From Vibrio sp. YMD68 (GTDB taxonomy: Bacteria; Pseudomonadota; Gammaproteobacteria; Enterobacterales; Vibrionaceae), in the NCBI RefSeq assembly GCF_029958905.1, contig NZ_CP124614.1, positions 744,001-808,000 of the forward strand: 64,000 nt of DNA, given 5' to 3'. A model generated the notes under the pieces. That model was given only the letters and a program-made list of their open reading frames with translations. It made no database searches and was not told where the DNA came from. A program made the translations under genes and the position numbers. Positions within the stretch are counted from its first letter, which is position 1; the number at the start of each line of letters is the position of its first letter. This document shows positions 8,691-18,739 of the stretch, piece by piece.

Positions 8691-8807
8691 CCAGTATGGC
8701 TTTTATATCAAAGCCTAACGGTATGGAAAAGCAGAGTTACAAAAGAATGAGCGAACTGAGGTTTAATTCGCTCATTGAGGTGTAACCTGACATTGACGAA
8801 AAAAATG

Positions 8808-8858
8808 ACGCAAACGGTTGCTTTTGGTGTTACATCACAAAAGTAATTGCTTTATAAT
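8808..8858 (+). promoter_or_regulatory. purL promoter with PurR box
   Basis: ACGCAAACGGTTGCTT (8808-8823) matches the PurR operator (ACGCAAACGTTTNCGT type). Downstream lie -35 GTTACA (8829-8834), an 18-base spacer and -10 TATAAT (8853-8858). The leader to the purL start is about 110 bases. Purine-dependent repression of purL by PurR is established in E. coli; its operation here is inferred from the site. Confidence 0.8.
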
Positions 8859-8977
8859 GCGCTCGCAACAGAGAGGTGAAATCGGCATAAGTTCAAAGTC
8901 TTTCTTTATGGGATGACGATAACCCACTGAATTTATTCCAATACTACCTTAATCAACTGCATAAGAGACCTAAGCAC

Positions 8978-11900
8978 ATGAGAATTTTGCGTGGCTCCCC
9001 AGCCTTTTCTGAGTTTCGTGTAAACAAGCTTTTAGAGCTTTGTCGTGAATTAAGCTTACCAGTAACTGGTATTTATGCTGAGTTTACCCACTTTGCTGAT
9101 CTAAAGGCAGATCTTGACTCGTCTGAAGTCGAGAAACTAGAAAAGCTGCTGACTTATGGTCCTACGATTGAAGAGCATGAACCTGAAGGTTTATTGCTGC
9201 TTGCAACGCCACGCCCAGGCACTATTTCGCCTTGGTCTTCAAAATCTACTGACATCGCTCACAACTGTGGACTGGATAAAGTGTCTCGTCTAGAGCGCGG
9301 TACGGCTTTCTACATTGAAACTTCTTCTGAACTTTCTGAGCTTCAACTTGTTGAGCTGAAAGCCATTCTGCACGATCGTATGATGGAAGTGGTATTCACT
9401 GACTTCGAATCAGCAGCGGCACTATTCACGGTTGCTGAGCCTGCTCCTTATGCGGAAGTTGACCTATTAACTGGCGGACGTAAAGCGCTTGAAGAAGCAA
9501 ACGTTACCCTAGGTCTTGCCCTTGCAGAAGATGAAATTGATTACCTTCTTGAAAGCTTCACTGAAAAGCTTGGTCGTAACCCGACTGACATCGAGCTAAT
9601 GATGTTTGCACAAGCGAACTCAGAGCACTGTCGTCACAAGATCTTTAACGCTGATTGGACTATCGATGGCGTTAAGCAAGAAAAATCATTGTTCAAGATG
9701 ATTAAGAACACCTTTGAAACGACACCAGAACACGTTCTGTCTGCTTATAAAGATAACGCAGCGGTAATGACCGGTTCTGAAGTCGGTCGTTTCTTCCCAG
9801 ATCCAGAAACTCGCCAGTACAACTACCACCAAGAGAAAACACACATCTTGATGAAAGTTGAAACGCATAACCACCCAACGGCTATCTCTCCATGGCCGGG
9901 CGCATCAACAGGTTCAGGCGGTGAAATCCGTGATGAAGGCGCAACGGGTATTGGTGGTAAGCCGAAAGCTGGTCTGGTTGCGTTTTCTGTATCTAACCTT
10001 AAGATCCCGAACTTTGTTCAACCTTGGGAAACAGACTTTGGTAAGCCAAGCCGTATCGTTACTGCTCTGGATATCATGCTTGAAGGTCCTCTTGGCGGCG
10101 CGGCATTCAACAACGAATTTGGTCGTCCAAACCTACTAGGTTACTTCCGTACTTACGAAGAGAAAGTAAACTCTCACGCAGGTGAAGAAGTACGTGGTTA
10201 CCACAAGCCAATCATGCTAGCTGGTGGTCTGGGTAACATCCGTGATGAGCACGTTCAGAAGAAAGAGATCCCAGTTGGTGCAAGCCTAATCGTTCTTGGT
10301 GGTCCTGCGATGAACATCGGCCTTGGTGGCGGTGCGGCATCTTCAATGGACTCGGGTTCTTCTTCTGAAGATTTAGATTTTGCTTCTGTACAACGTGAAA
10401 ACCCAGAGATGGAACGTCGTTGTCAGGAAGTAATCGACCGTTGTTGGCAGCTTGGTGATGCGAACCCAATCGCATTCATCCACGATGTGGGCGCGGGCGG
10501 TATCTCAAATGCACTTCCTGAGTTAGTAGACGATGGTGAGCGTGGCGGTATCTTTAACCTACGTGACGTACCAAACGATGAGCCTGGCATGAGCCCACTT
10601 GAAATCTGGTGTAATGAATCTCAAGAGCGTTACGTAATGGCGGTTGCTGACAAAGACATGGCAACGTTCGACGCAATTTGTAAGCGTGAACGCGCACCAT
10701 ACGCAGTGGTTGGTAAAGCAACAGAAGAACGTGATCTTAAATTAGAAGATTCTCACTTCGACAATACGCCAATCGACATGCCAATGGACATCCTATTAGG
10801 TAAAACGCCTAAGATGCACCGTGATGCGAAAACGCTAAAAGTAAACAACCCAGCGATTGACCGTTTTGGTATTGAAATGAACGAAGCGGTCGACCGTGTT
10901 CTTCGTCTACCAACAGTCGCTGAGAAAACATTCCTTATCACCATCGGTGACCGCTCGGTAACAGGCCTTGTCGCTCGTGACCAAATGGTTGGCCCTTGGC
11001 AGGTTCCTGTTGCTAACTGTGCGGTAACGGCAGCAAGCTACGACTCTTACCACGGTGAGGCGATGTCTCTTGGTGAGCGCACGCCAGTGGCACTACTAGA
11101 CTTTGGCGCATCGGCTCGTCTAGCGGTTGGTGAAGCAATCACTAACATCGCAGCGACGAACATCGGTGATATCAAACACATTAAATTGTCAGCTAACTGG
11201 ATGTCTCCAGCAGGTCACCCTGGTGAAGATGCAGGTCTTTACGAAGCGGTTAAAGCGGTTGGTGAAGAACTATGTCCTGCACTGGGTCTAACTATCCCAG
11301 TGGGTAAAGACTCAATGTCGATGAAGACTAAGTGGGAAGAGAATGGCGAGCAGAAAGAAGTAACGTCTCCGCTATCTCTTGTTATCACTGCGTTCGCACG
11401 TGTTGAAGACGTTCGTAAGACAATCACTCCTCAGCTTCGCACTGACAAAGGCAATACAAGCCTAGTTCTTATCGACCTAGGTAACGGCAAAAACCGTATG
11501 GGTGCGACAGCACTTGCACAGGTATACAAGCAGCTTGGTGACAAGCCAGCAGACGTAGACAACGCAGCGCAACTAAAAGGTTTTTACGAAGGCGTTCAAG
11601 CGCTTGTAGCGAACGACCAAGTTGTTGCTTACCACGATAAAGGCGATGGTGGTCTATTCGTAACGCTAGCAGAAATGGCGTTCGCAGGTCACTGTGGTGT
11701 TAACGCTGATATTGCAGCGCTTTTATCTGCATCAGAGAATAGCGAAGATACACTAGCTGCATTATTCAACGAAGAGCTAGGTGCGGTAATTCAAGTTCGC
11801 AATGATGATTTAGACGCAGTTCTTGCAACACTTGCAGCAAATGGCCTAGAAGCATGTTCACATGTGATTGGCAGCGTTGTTGGTGAAGGGGAAGCATCAG

Positions 11901-12904
11901 ACGAAGTAGTGATTAAGTCAGGCGCAGACGTTGTAATCCAACGTAACCGTACTGAACTACGTACTATCTGGGCTGAGACGACGCATAAGATGCAAGGTCT
12001 ACGTGATAACCCAGCATGTGCTGACCAAGAGCACGAAGCGAAGAAAGACAACTCAGATCCAGGTCTGAATGTTAGCCTAAGCTTTGACGTAAACGAAGAT
12101 ATCGCTGCACCGTTCATCAACACAGGTGCTAAACCTAAGATGGCAATTCTACGTGAGCAGGGTGTTAACTCTCACGTTGAAATGGCAGCAGCATTCGACC
12201 GTGCAGGCTTCGAAGCAACTGATATTCACATGAGCGACATCCTAACGGGTCAAGCGGTACTAGAAGAGTACAACGGCCTTGTGGCGTGTGGTGGCTTCTC
12301 TTACGGTGACGTATTAGGCGCTGGTGAAGGTTGGGCTAAGTCAGTTCTGTTTAACGACTCTACTCGTGACCAGTTTGAAAACTTCTTCAAGCGTGAAGAT
12401 ACTTTCTCTCTAGGTGTGTGTAACGGTTGTCAGATGCTGTCTAACCTGCGTGACCTAATCCCAGGTGCGGAATACTGGCCACGTTTCGTTCGTAACGAAT
12501 CAGAGCGTTTTGAAGCACGTTTCAGCCTAGTAGAAGTTCAGAAGTCAGATTCTGTCTTCTTCAACGGCATGGAAGGTTCTCGTATGCCAATCGCTGTTTC
12601 TCACGGTGAAGGCCGCGTAGAAGTACGTGATAACGACCACCTAAACGCGATTGAAAACTCAGGTACGGTTGCTCTACGTTACGTTGATAACAACGGTAAC
12701 CAAACGCAGCAATACCCGAACAACCCGAACGGTTCGCCAAACGCTATCACAGGTTTAACAACGACTGACGGCCGCGTGACTATCATGATGCCTCACCCAG
12801 AGCGTGTATTCCGCACAGTTGCTAACTCTTGGTCTCCAGAAGGCTGGGGTGAGAATGGCGCTTGGATGCGTATGTTCCAAAATGCACGTAAGAATGTAGG
12901 CTAA
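8978..12904 (+). CDS. purL: Phosphoribosylformylglycinamidine synthase
   Basis: Fourth step of de novo purine synthesis: FGAR + glutamine + ATP to FGAM. 1308 residues, the large single-chain form of gammaproteobacteria. N-terminal domain, then two ATP-binding synthetase halves ([10 protein letters not shown] near residue 215; [17 protein letters not shown] near 290), and a C-terminal glutamine amidotransferase domain with nucleophile Cys in [11 protein letters not shown] and His in [10 protein letters not shown]. Starts at ATG 8978 ([11 protein letters not shown], the family N terminus). Monocistronic: own PurR-type promoter and own terminator. Confidence 0.98.
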   Translation: MRILRGSPAFSEFRVNKLLELCRELSLPVTGIYAEFTHFADLKADLDSSEVEKLEKLLTYGPTIEEHEPEGLLLLATPRPGTISPWSSKSTDIAHNCGLDKVSRLERGTAFYIETSSELSELQLVELKAILHDRMMEVVFTDFESAAALFTVAEPAPYAEVDLLTGGRKALEEANVTLGLALAEDEIDYLLESFTEKLGRNPTDIELMMFAQANSEHCRHKIFNADWTIDGVKQEKSLFKMIKNTFETTPEHVLSAYKDNAAVMTGSEVGRFFPDPETRQYNYHQEKTHILMKVETHNHPTAISPWPGASTGSGGEIRDEGATGIGGKPKAGLVAFSVSNLKIPNFVQPWETDFGKPSRIVTALDIMLEGPLGGAAFNNEFGRPNLLGYFRTYEEKVNSHAGEEVRGYHKPIMLAGGLGNIRDEHVQKKEIPVGASLIVLGGPAMNIGLGGGAASSMDSGSSSEDLDFASVQRENPEMERRCQEVIDRCWQLGDANPIAFIHDVGAGGISNALPELVDDGERGGIFNLRDVPNDEPGMSPLEIWCNESQERYVMAVADKDMATFDAICKRERAPYAVVGKATEERDLKLEDSHFDNTPIDMPMDILLGKTPKMHRDAKTLKVNNPAIDRFGIEMNEAVDRVLRLPTVAEKTFLITIGDRSVTGLVARDQMVGPWQVPVANCAVTAASYDSYHGEAMSLGERTPVALLDFGASARLAVGEAITNIAATNIGDIKHIKLSANWMSPAGHPGEDAGLYEAVKAVGEELCPALGLTIPVGKDSMSMKTKWEENGEQKEVTSPLSLVITAFARVEDVRKTITPQLRTDKGNTSLVLIDLGNGKNRMGATALAQVYKQLGDKPADVDNAAQLKGFYEGVQALVANDQVVAYHDKGDGGLFVTLAEMAFAGHCGVNADIAALLSASENSEDTLAALFNEELGAVIQVRNDDLDAVLATLAANGLEACSHVIGSVVGEGEASDEVVIKSGADVVIQRNRTELRTIWAETTHKMQGLRDNPACADQEHEAKKDNSDPGLNVSLSFDVNEDIAAPFINTGAKPKMAILREQGVNSHVEMAAAFDRAGFEATDIHMSDILTGQAVLEEYNGLVACGGFSYGDVLGAGEGWAKSVLFNDSTRDQFENFFKREDTFSLGVCNGCQMLSNLRDLIPGAEYWPRFVRNESERFEARFSLVEVQKSDSVFFNGMEGSRMPIAVSHGEGRVEVRDNDHLNAIENSGTVALRYVDNNGNQTQQYPNNPNGSPNAITGLTTTDGRVTIMMPHPERVFRTVANSWSPEGWGENGAWMRMFQNARKNVG

Positions 12905-12937
12905 CGATTAGGGTAAATTGATTTAGCTTAAAATTAG

Positions 12938-12967
12938 AAATCGCCACTCATTCAGTGGCGATTTTTT
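12938..12967 (+). terminator. purL terminator
   Basis: Perfect 11-bp stem AAATCGCCACT/AGTGGCGATTT, five-base loop, then T run. Confidence 0.93.
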
Positions 12968-13109
12968 ATTCTTCACCAGAAAATTTTGTACAACAATGTG
13001 GCCTCATGAAACCATACTATTTGAAAGGGAATAATGCTTATTGAGGTTGGCTAATATCACCTATCTTAACTAATGTAATAGTAATATCTAATATAGGTGT
13101 CTAGATTTA

Positions 13110-14636
13110 ATGTCTTTTTCAAATTGGAGCATGAGAGCTCTTTCTGGGTTGATGTCGTTTTTAATCGTTGTGATGTTTCTTTCGGCTTATTTTGCATTTA
13201 AGTATCTGTGGTCGCACGACGCGGCATTGGCACAAGTTGAAAGTATTCAAAAAAGAGAGTTGCAACAGGTTTACACGATGTTGGACTTGGCCAAAAGTGA
13301 CTTACAGGGAAAGCTTGAAGATTATGCCGCATGGGATTCAATGGCAGAGTTTGCCGATGATGGTAATGTAGAATTTACAAAAGATGATCTTAATATACAC
13401 ACCTTGGTTTCAATGAGTTTAGAAGCTGTGTTTGTTTTTAGTCAGGGAAGAGATCTTGTTTATTCTAAACGTTATGATCATAGAAAAAGCAAGGAAATTG
13501 AAGTTGGCAGTGAGCTTGAAAACCACCTAGATTTACTGCTTGACTTAGGTGAATCCATGCCGACTGAGGAAATTAGTTCAGTTACACGGCTGTTAGCGTT
13601 TGAAGATCAGGCATATATATTTTCTCTTTCCAGAATATGCAATAGTGATGCTTATGAATGTGATAAGGGTTTTGTCATATTTATCAGCCCACTAGAGCCT
13701 GATTATCTTGAATTGATTGAAAAAACAACCGGGCTTAAAGTGTCAATTCGAACGTTAAAAATTCTCCCTACAATGTATGGACAAGACCGTGATGTGGCAG
13801 AAAGCTATTTAAATTATTTAGATCCAATATCTAACCTTAATATTAATATCAAAGTAACACACAGTATTGTCCGACCTGAATTTTTTGATGAGAACGAACT
13901 GACAGTGGTTATTGGTTTTTCCGTCACTCTTTTTCTCATGAACCTGCTTTTAGTGAGTAAGTTAACCGCGCCAATTGTGAACGCGAGAAATGCATTTATT
14001 GAGTTTTCTCAACACGGAAAAGCGCTACCCGAAGAGCAACAGTTTGTTTCCAAAGAGATGAAGCAATTCTCCAGTACAATCAATAGTTTGATAAATGAGA
14101 TCAATGAGAACCGTAAAGAGCTAAGGTGGCAATCTGAGCATGATTATCTGACTGGTCTTGCGAATAAAAGGTTACTCGATAAGTTAACATCAGAGTGGAT
14201 AAACGATCCTAAGATTTCTCATTTGACTTTTTTCATGATTGATATTGATTTTTTTAAATCTTACAACGATCACTATGGTCACTTGGCGGGGGATCAAGCA
14301 CTTGAACGGGTAGCTAAGCAGTTGTCCCAATCTATATTCAGTGAAAATCAAGTCGCTGCTCGATTTGGCGGAGAGGAGTTTTGTCTAGTTATTGCGTCAG
14401 CGACTTATTTCGATAGCCTTGCAATAGCTAAACAGCTGCATAAAAACATTAGCAGACTAGGTATTTTACACGAACACTCTACAGTATCTGAGTTGTTGAC
14501 CATCAGCATAGGAGGGGTTCAGTGTATAAATAGTTCGAATGAGAGCTACCAAAGCTTGATCCATAAGGCGGATATCGAACTTTACAAAGTGAAGAATAAT
14601 GGTCGCAACAGCACTAGCATTATTGATGGCAACTGA
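13110..14636 (+). CDS. Membrane diguanylate cyclase with CHASE4-like sensor
   Basis: Probable c-di-GMP synthase. Membrane segment at residues ~10-32, a periplasmic domain of ~230 residues whose start KLEDYAAWDSMAEF has the CHASE4 pattern, a second membrane segment (~264-286), a short linker, then a GGDEF domain. The active-site loop is intact: RFGGEEF (~residue 420), with IDIDFFKSYNDHYGHLAGDQAL upstream for metal and substrate binding. The inhibitory RxxD site is absent (SENQ at that position), so product feedback is not expected. The first ATG has no obvious ribosome site. Ligand of the sensor domain is unknown. Confidence 0.9.
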   Translation: MSFSNWSMRALSGLMSFLIVVMFLSAYFAFKYLWSHDAALAQVESIQKRELQQVYTMLDLAKSDLQGKLEDYAAWDSMAEFADDGNVEFTKDDLNIHTLVSMSLEAVFVFSQGRDLVYSKRYDHRKSKEIEVGSELENHLDLLLDLGESMPTEEISSVTRLLAFEDQAYIFSLSRICNSDAYECDKGFVIFISPLEPDYLELIEKTTGLKVSIRTLKILPTMYGQDRDVAESYLNYLDPISNLNINIKVTHSIVRPEFFDENELTVVIGFSVTLFLMNLLLVSKLTAPIVNARNAFIEFSQHGKALPEEQQFVSKEMKQFSSTINSLINEINENRKELRWQSEHDYLTGLANKRLLDKLTSEWINDPKISHLTFFMIDIDFFKSYNDHYGHLAGDQALERVAKQLSQSIFSENQVAARFGGEEFCLVIASATYFDSLAIAKQLHKNISRLGILHEHSTVSELLTISIGGVQCINSSNESYQSLIHKADIELYKVKNNGRNSTSIIDGN

Positions 14637-14838
14637 ATTATCGCGATATTAGAAAACCAATTGATGGTGGTTTTATTGAACGATATTTTTGCTCTTAAGA
14701 CTGAATAAAACAGCAGCAAATCTTTTGTATTTGTGCTCTAATACCGCGCTTACCAAGGGATGGTTTTAAACGCGCTCAATATAGATAGAATTCTTAGCGT
14801 TGGGCAATCCCTGATTTAATCCCTTAGGAATACAAAAA

Positions 14839-15144
14839 ATGGCTACAAATAAAAAATTTGCTATCCGCTTAACTGAAAAGCGCACAGGCTGGTCTGCGGA
14901 AATCACACGTCAAGTCACCTCTCGTAAAGTGGTTGTTTCAAAACGTGAAATGGGTTTTGAAACCGAAGAGCAAGCACAAGCTTGGGCTGAGAAAGAGCTA
15001 GCAGGTTTTGTTAAAAACCAAGCAGAGCGCAATGAGCGTAAGGGCCAACAACGCCAAGAGCGTGAAGAACGCGAAGCAGCTGCGGCTCGTGAAGCAGAAC
15101 AAAGAAGAGAAGCTCGTCTTGCTGCTGAAGATGATGCAGAGTAA
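14839..15144 (+). CDS. DUF3622-like small charged protein
   Basis: 101 residues. The N-terminal half (MATNKKFAIRLTEKRTGWSA, then SKREMGFETEEQAQAWAEKEL) is a compact alpha/beta pattern that I associate with DUF3622 of vibrios; the C-terminal half is a highly charged Arg/Glu/Ala-rich helix likely to form a coiled coil. Function unknown. It has its own ~200-bp upstream region and a very strong terminator, so it is a stand-alone, probably well-expressed gene. Confidence 0.75.
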   Translation: MATNKKFAIRLTEKRTGWSAEITRQVTSRKVVVSKREMGFETEEQAQAWAEKELAGFVKNQAERNERKGQQRQEREEREAAAAREAEQRREARLAAEDDAE

Positions 15145-15160
15145 TCTCTGAATTCAATAT

Positions 15161-15188
15161 AAAAAAACCGCCAATGGGCGGTTTTTTT
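15161..15188 (+). terminator. Strong terminator after DUF3622-like gene
   Basis: Twelve-base-pair stem AAAAAAACCGCC/GGCGGTTTTTTT with four-base loop. A-rich and T-rich flanks make it potentially bidirectional, so it may also serve the minus-strand DUF4250 gene. Confidence 0.92.
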
Positions 15189-15220
15189 ATATTCTTATTT
15201 ATAATATCGAAGCTTCTGGC

Positions 15221-15412
15221 TTAACGAAATTGACCAGCATCTGATAGGAAGTCAAAACCTGCTGTTGCTAATTTTGCTTCTAATGCTGTTCTATCAATCT
15301 CAAAGTAGACGGCGAGCTTATCGAGGTCACCGCCAAAATCATCGCGAAGCTTCATATTGATGATACTCATGAGCATGATTGGATCCATCGCTTCAAAATT
15401 CGATAGATTCAT
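15221..15412 (-). CDS. DUF4250 domain protein
   Basis: 63 residues. The pattern MDPIMLMSIINMKLRDDFGGDLDKL, then a helix beginning FEIDRTALEAKLA, matches the DUF4250 small-protein family; function unknown. GAGGA lies six bases before the ATG, and the gene starts two bases after the yaeP stop, so the two form an operon. Second gene of yaeP-DUF4250. Confidence 0.82.
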   Translation of the reverse strand: MNLSNFEAMDPIMLMSIINMKLRDDFGGDLDKLAVYFEIDRTALEAKLATAGFDFLSDAGQFR

Positions 15413-15414
15413 GA

Positions 15415-15618
15415 TTAATCCTCAAAATCAGAAATCAATAAATTTGCCGCTGCAAATGCCGCTCGTTCACGGGTCTCTTTAGGAAGAGATTCATCAGCCG
15501 CAATGTCATTAAATGATTTCACAGCGCAAGTAATGGCTTTAGGAATGTAGCTTTGATCGCCACTGCCAATTTGTGAGTACAGTTCACGTACCAGATCACA
15601 ACAGTCGTATACTTTCAT
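15415..15618 (-). CDS. yaeP: UPF0253 protein YaeP
   Basis: 67-residue conserved protein of unknown function. Matches E. coli YaeP along its length: [20 protein letters not shown], then a C terminus [17 protein letters not shown]. In E. coli yaeP also lies near proS and trmO, so neighbourhood is conserved. Probably cotranscribed with the DUF4250 gene immediately downstream. Confidence 0.92.
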   Translation of the reverse strand: MKVYDCCDLVRELYSQIGSGDQSYIPKAITCAVKSFNDIAADESLPKETRERAAFAAANLLISDFED

Positions 15619-15811
15619 GGTTTAACCCTAACTAAATGATAACTGCTCTCAATATACACATAGCCATTGGGAAACTCAAAACGAGAATTTGTTATAGCTC
15701 AAGGTATGGCTTTGTATGGTTGAGAAGTAAACGATCAATACGATCAGATTGATGAAAAATGGCGGGATTTAAGATGAGAGAGTGCAATGGTCAGAAGCTA
15801 GAATGGTCAAA

Positions 15812-15846
15812 AAAAAGGGCTAACGATCATCGTTAACCCTTTTTTA
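15812..15846 (-). terminator. proS terminator
   Basis: Stem AAGGGCTAACGA/TCGTTAACCCTT with a three-base loop, flanked by A and T runs on both sides. It follows the end of minus-strand proS. Confidence 0.9.
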
Positions 15847-15862
15847 TTTACTTAACGGATTG

Positions 15863-17578
15863 TTATTTAAGCTGAGCTTTTACATGCTCAATAATGTCAG
15901 TCATCGGAATAGCCGACTTTTCACCAGCACGACGGTTCTTGTACTCAAAATTGCCTTCTTTCATTGAGCGATCGCCGATAACGATAGTGTGTGGAATACC
16001 AATTAATTCGATATCTGAGAACATGACGCCTGGGCGCTCTTTACGGTCATCGAATAGTACTTCAATGCCCATCGCAGTCAGTTCAGTGTAGAGTTTTTCA
16101 GCCGCATCTCTTACTTCTTCAGACTTGTGCATGTTCATTGGAACGATAGCCACTTGGAATGGTGCAAGTGCGTCAGGCCAAATAATGCCGTATTTATCGT
16201 GGTTTTGCTCGATTGCAGAAGCAACCACACGAGAAACACCGATACCGTAACAGCCCATCTCTAAAATGGTATTTTTACCATCAGGCCCAAGCACGCCACA
16301 ATTCATCGCTTCTGAGTATGCTTTACCCAGTTGGAAAATGTGTCCGACTTCGATACCACGTTTTAGCATCAGTGTACCTTGACCACATGGGCTGGCATCA
16401 CCTTCTACCACGTTACGTAAATCTTCAACCTGAGCAAGCTCAACATCACGACCCCAGTTGATACCGAAATAGTGCTTACCGTCTACGTTTGCGCCTGCGC
16501 CGAAGTCATTCATTACTGCAACTGTGCGATCAACGATGAATGGTAACTCTAGGCCAACAGGGCCCAGTGAACCAGGACCAGCACCGATAAGTGCACGAAT
16601 CTCTGCTTCATCAGCCATTTGCAGTGGAGAAGCAACCTGTGGAAGATTTTCAGCTTTCACTTCGTTAAGCTCGTGATCACCACGGATGATGAGAGCGATA
16701 ATATCAGCGTCTACTTCATCAGAAGCTTTAACGAATAGAGTCTTAACTGTTTTCTCAATGGCTAAACCGTGTTGCTCAACCAATTCCGCGATAGTTTTCG
16801 CGTTTGGCGTATCAACCAGTTCCATCTCTTGAGTTGGCGCTGCAGCTTCTTCTGTCGGAGCCAAAGCTTCTGCTTTCTCGAGGTTTGCTGCGTAATCTGA
16901 TTCTGTAGAGAATGCGATTAGGTCTTCGCCACTCTCTGCAAGCACGTGGAATTCTTGTGAGCCACTACCGCCGATAGCGCCAGAGTCAGCCAATACTGGA
17001 CGGTATTCAAGGCCCATGCGATCAAAGGCTTTGCAGTAAGCATCGTGCATCGCTTGGTAAGATTTCTCTAGGCCTTCTTTGTCGATGTCGAAGCTGTACG
17101 CATCCATCATTGAGAATTCACGTGCACGCATGACGCCAAAACGAGGGCGACGCTCATCACGGAATTTAGTCTGGATTTGATACAGGTTTAGCGGAAGCTG
17201 CTTATAAGAGTTCACTTCATTGCGTACTAGGCTAGTAATGACTTCTTCAGCTGTTGGGCTAAGAACAAACGGACGAGAATGACGGTCAGTAAAACGAAGT
17301 AGCTCAGGGCCCATTTTCTCTGAACGGCCTGTCTCTTCCCAAAGCTCAAACGGCTGAACAACGGGCATCAAGGTTTCAACAGCACCTGCATTGTCGATCT
17401 CTTGACGAACGATGTTTTCGACTTTACGCAGTACACGTAGACCGGTAGGTAGCCAAGTGTATAAACCTGAAGCTAACTTACGGATCATACCTGCACGTAG
17501 CATCAGCTGGTGGCTGATAACTTCTGCGTCGTTTGGAGTCTCTTTCAAAGTAGAAAGAAGATAGTTACTGGTACGCAT
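15863..17578 (-). CDS. proS: Prolyl-tRNA synthetase
   Basis: Class II aminoacyl-tRNA synthetase charging tRNA-Pro. 571 residues, the bacterial form with an inserted editing domain. Motif 2 region [26 protein letters not shown], the INS editing domain (~230-400) and motif 3 region [18 protein letters not shown] are all present, followed by the anticodon-binding domain ending VKAQLK. Lies between trmO (upstream) and its own terminator. Confidence 0.98.
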   Translation of the reverse strand: MRTSNYLLSTLKETPNDAEVISHQLMLRAGMIRKLASGLYTWLPTGLRVLRKVENIVRQEIDNAGAVETLMPVVQPFELWEETGRSEKMGPELLRFTDRHSRPFVLSPTAEEVITSLVRNEVNSYKQLPLNLYQIQTKFRDERRPRFGVMRAREFSMMDAYSFDIDKEGLEKSYQAMHDAYCKAFDRMGLEYRPVLADSGAIGGSGSQEFHVLAESGEDLIAFSTESDYAANLEKAEALAPTEEAAAPTQEMELVDTPNAKTIAELVEQHGLAIEKTVKTLFVKASDEVDADIIALIIRGDHELNEVKAENLPQVASPLQMADEAEIRALIGAGPGSLGPVGLELPFIVDRTVAVMNDFGAGANVDGKHYFGINWGRDVELAQVEDLRNVVEGDASPCGQGTLMLKRGIEVGHIFQLGKAYSEAMNCGVLGPDGKNTILEMGCYGIGVSRVVASAIEQNHDKYGIIWPDALAPFQVAIVPMNMHKSEEVRDAAEKLYTELTAMGIEVLFDDRKERPGVMFSDIELIGIPHTIVIGDRSMKEGNFEYKNRRAGEKSAIPMTDIIEHVKAQLK

Positions 17579-17679
17579 TCTATGGTATCCGTTTGATCAT
17601 TGATAAAAGAAAATTTGCGGTGGTCAATGACGACAGCAAATCTGATATAGCCGTATATAATATCAGCCTATTTGTGATC

Positions 17680-18375
17680 TCAAAAGCGCTCAATGTCAGT
17701 AACCGTAATGAAAAGCGCTTCTATGACAAATTTCACGTTGAGATCGAACAAATTTACCGCATATTCTTTGCTGTCTGGTTGTCCTTTTTTGTACGCTGGG
17801 CGGGGATCTTGCCCAAGAACTTCTTTGATTACCTGAATGATATGGCGAGCTTGTGGGTGCTCAGCCAGTTGACGTTGTGCGCGTTCTGAGAAGTTGACAT
17901 CTCGAACTTCAGGTTCTTCAGTGGCAAACCCCCCTAATGCGTCTGGAATCGAATCGGAGTAGGGAATATAAGGTTTTATGTCGAGAATGGGGGTTCCGTC
18001 GACGAGATCAACACTGCCTAGATCTAACCAAGTTTGCCCCTTTTCTTGAGAGACGCCTTTTAACTCCACGGCTGACATACCAATCCCATTTGGCCTAAAT
18101 GTTGCTCGTGATGCAAACACACCAATGCGCTCATTCCCCCCTAATCTTGGTGGACGAACCGTGGGCTTCCAACCAGCCGCGAGATTCTTGTCGAACAGAA
18201 AAAGCAGCCACAAATGGCTGAATTCGTTTATCCCTCTTACCGATTCCATGCAGTTAGCCTCATCAATAAGTTTAATCCGGGCTGTAGCACTAGGGGCCAG
18301 CCGAGGCTGCCGTGGGACAGCAAACTTTTCTTTATATGGCGTTTGAATAACACCTATCGGTTTTACGGAGTACAC
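17680..18375 (-). CDS. trmO: tRNA (N6-t6A37) methyltransferase TrmO
   Basis: SAM-dependent methylation of t6A37 to m6t6A37 in tRNA-Thr(GGU); formerly TsaA/YaeB. The core reads KPIGVIQTPYKEKFAVPRQP at the N terminus, FRPNGIGMSAVEL, and the late DPRPAYKKG motif. The frame extends upstream to 18462, but GTG 18375, preceded by GTGAGG, gives 231 residues and matches the E. coli N terminus; an ATG farther upstream would add an unconserved tail. Adjacent to proS as in E. coli. The start is an inference. Confidence 0.92.
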   Translation of the reverse strand: MYSVKPIGVIQTPYKEKFAVPRQPRLAPSATARIKLIDEANCMESVRGINEFSHLWLLFLFDKNLAAGWKPTVRPPRLGGNERIGVFASRATFRPNGIGMSAVELKGVSQEKGQTWLDLGSVDLVDGTPILDIKPYIPYSDSIPDALGGFATEEPEVRDVNFSERAQRQLAEHPQARHIIQVIKEVLGQDPRPAYKKGQPDSKEYAVNLFDLNVKFVIEALFITVTDIERF

Positions 18376-18508
18376 GTTTGGCCTCACACTGTCGTAATTA
18401 TTAAGCAATTGTTGAGAATTGAACCAGAGCACTGACATGCTAATCAATCTTACTATCGCCACATATTAGCAAAATATTCCTATGAACAAGTGCTTATCGC
18501 TGTTTGGG

Positions 18509-18536
18509 TTGACTGCTCGACCTAGCTATCTATATT
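18509..18536 (+). promoter_or_regulatory. Candidate promoter of second AbgT gene
   Basis: TTGACT (18509-18514), 16-base spacer, TATATT (18531-18536). It predicts a leader of about 200 bases that contains a CTTGCG...CGCAAG hairpin at 18666-18686. The rest of 18376-18739 shows no gene. Confidence 0.6.
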
Positions 18537-18739
18537 GTCTGGTTGTTAATTTTCAGTTAAATGGTCTTTGTTTTTGTGCGTAATTGGTTTCTTAAGCTGC
18601 CATTTAATATTTTTTGTTACATATTTGGCTTCATTTATTTCAAAATGTGAAGTAATCTTCCGCCTCTTGCGTGCTGGCAGCGCAAGAACAGGGAAAAACA
18701 AATCACTAAGATTAAAAGTAAACTCAATGGAGGGAACAG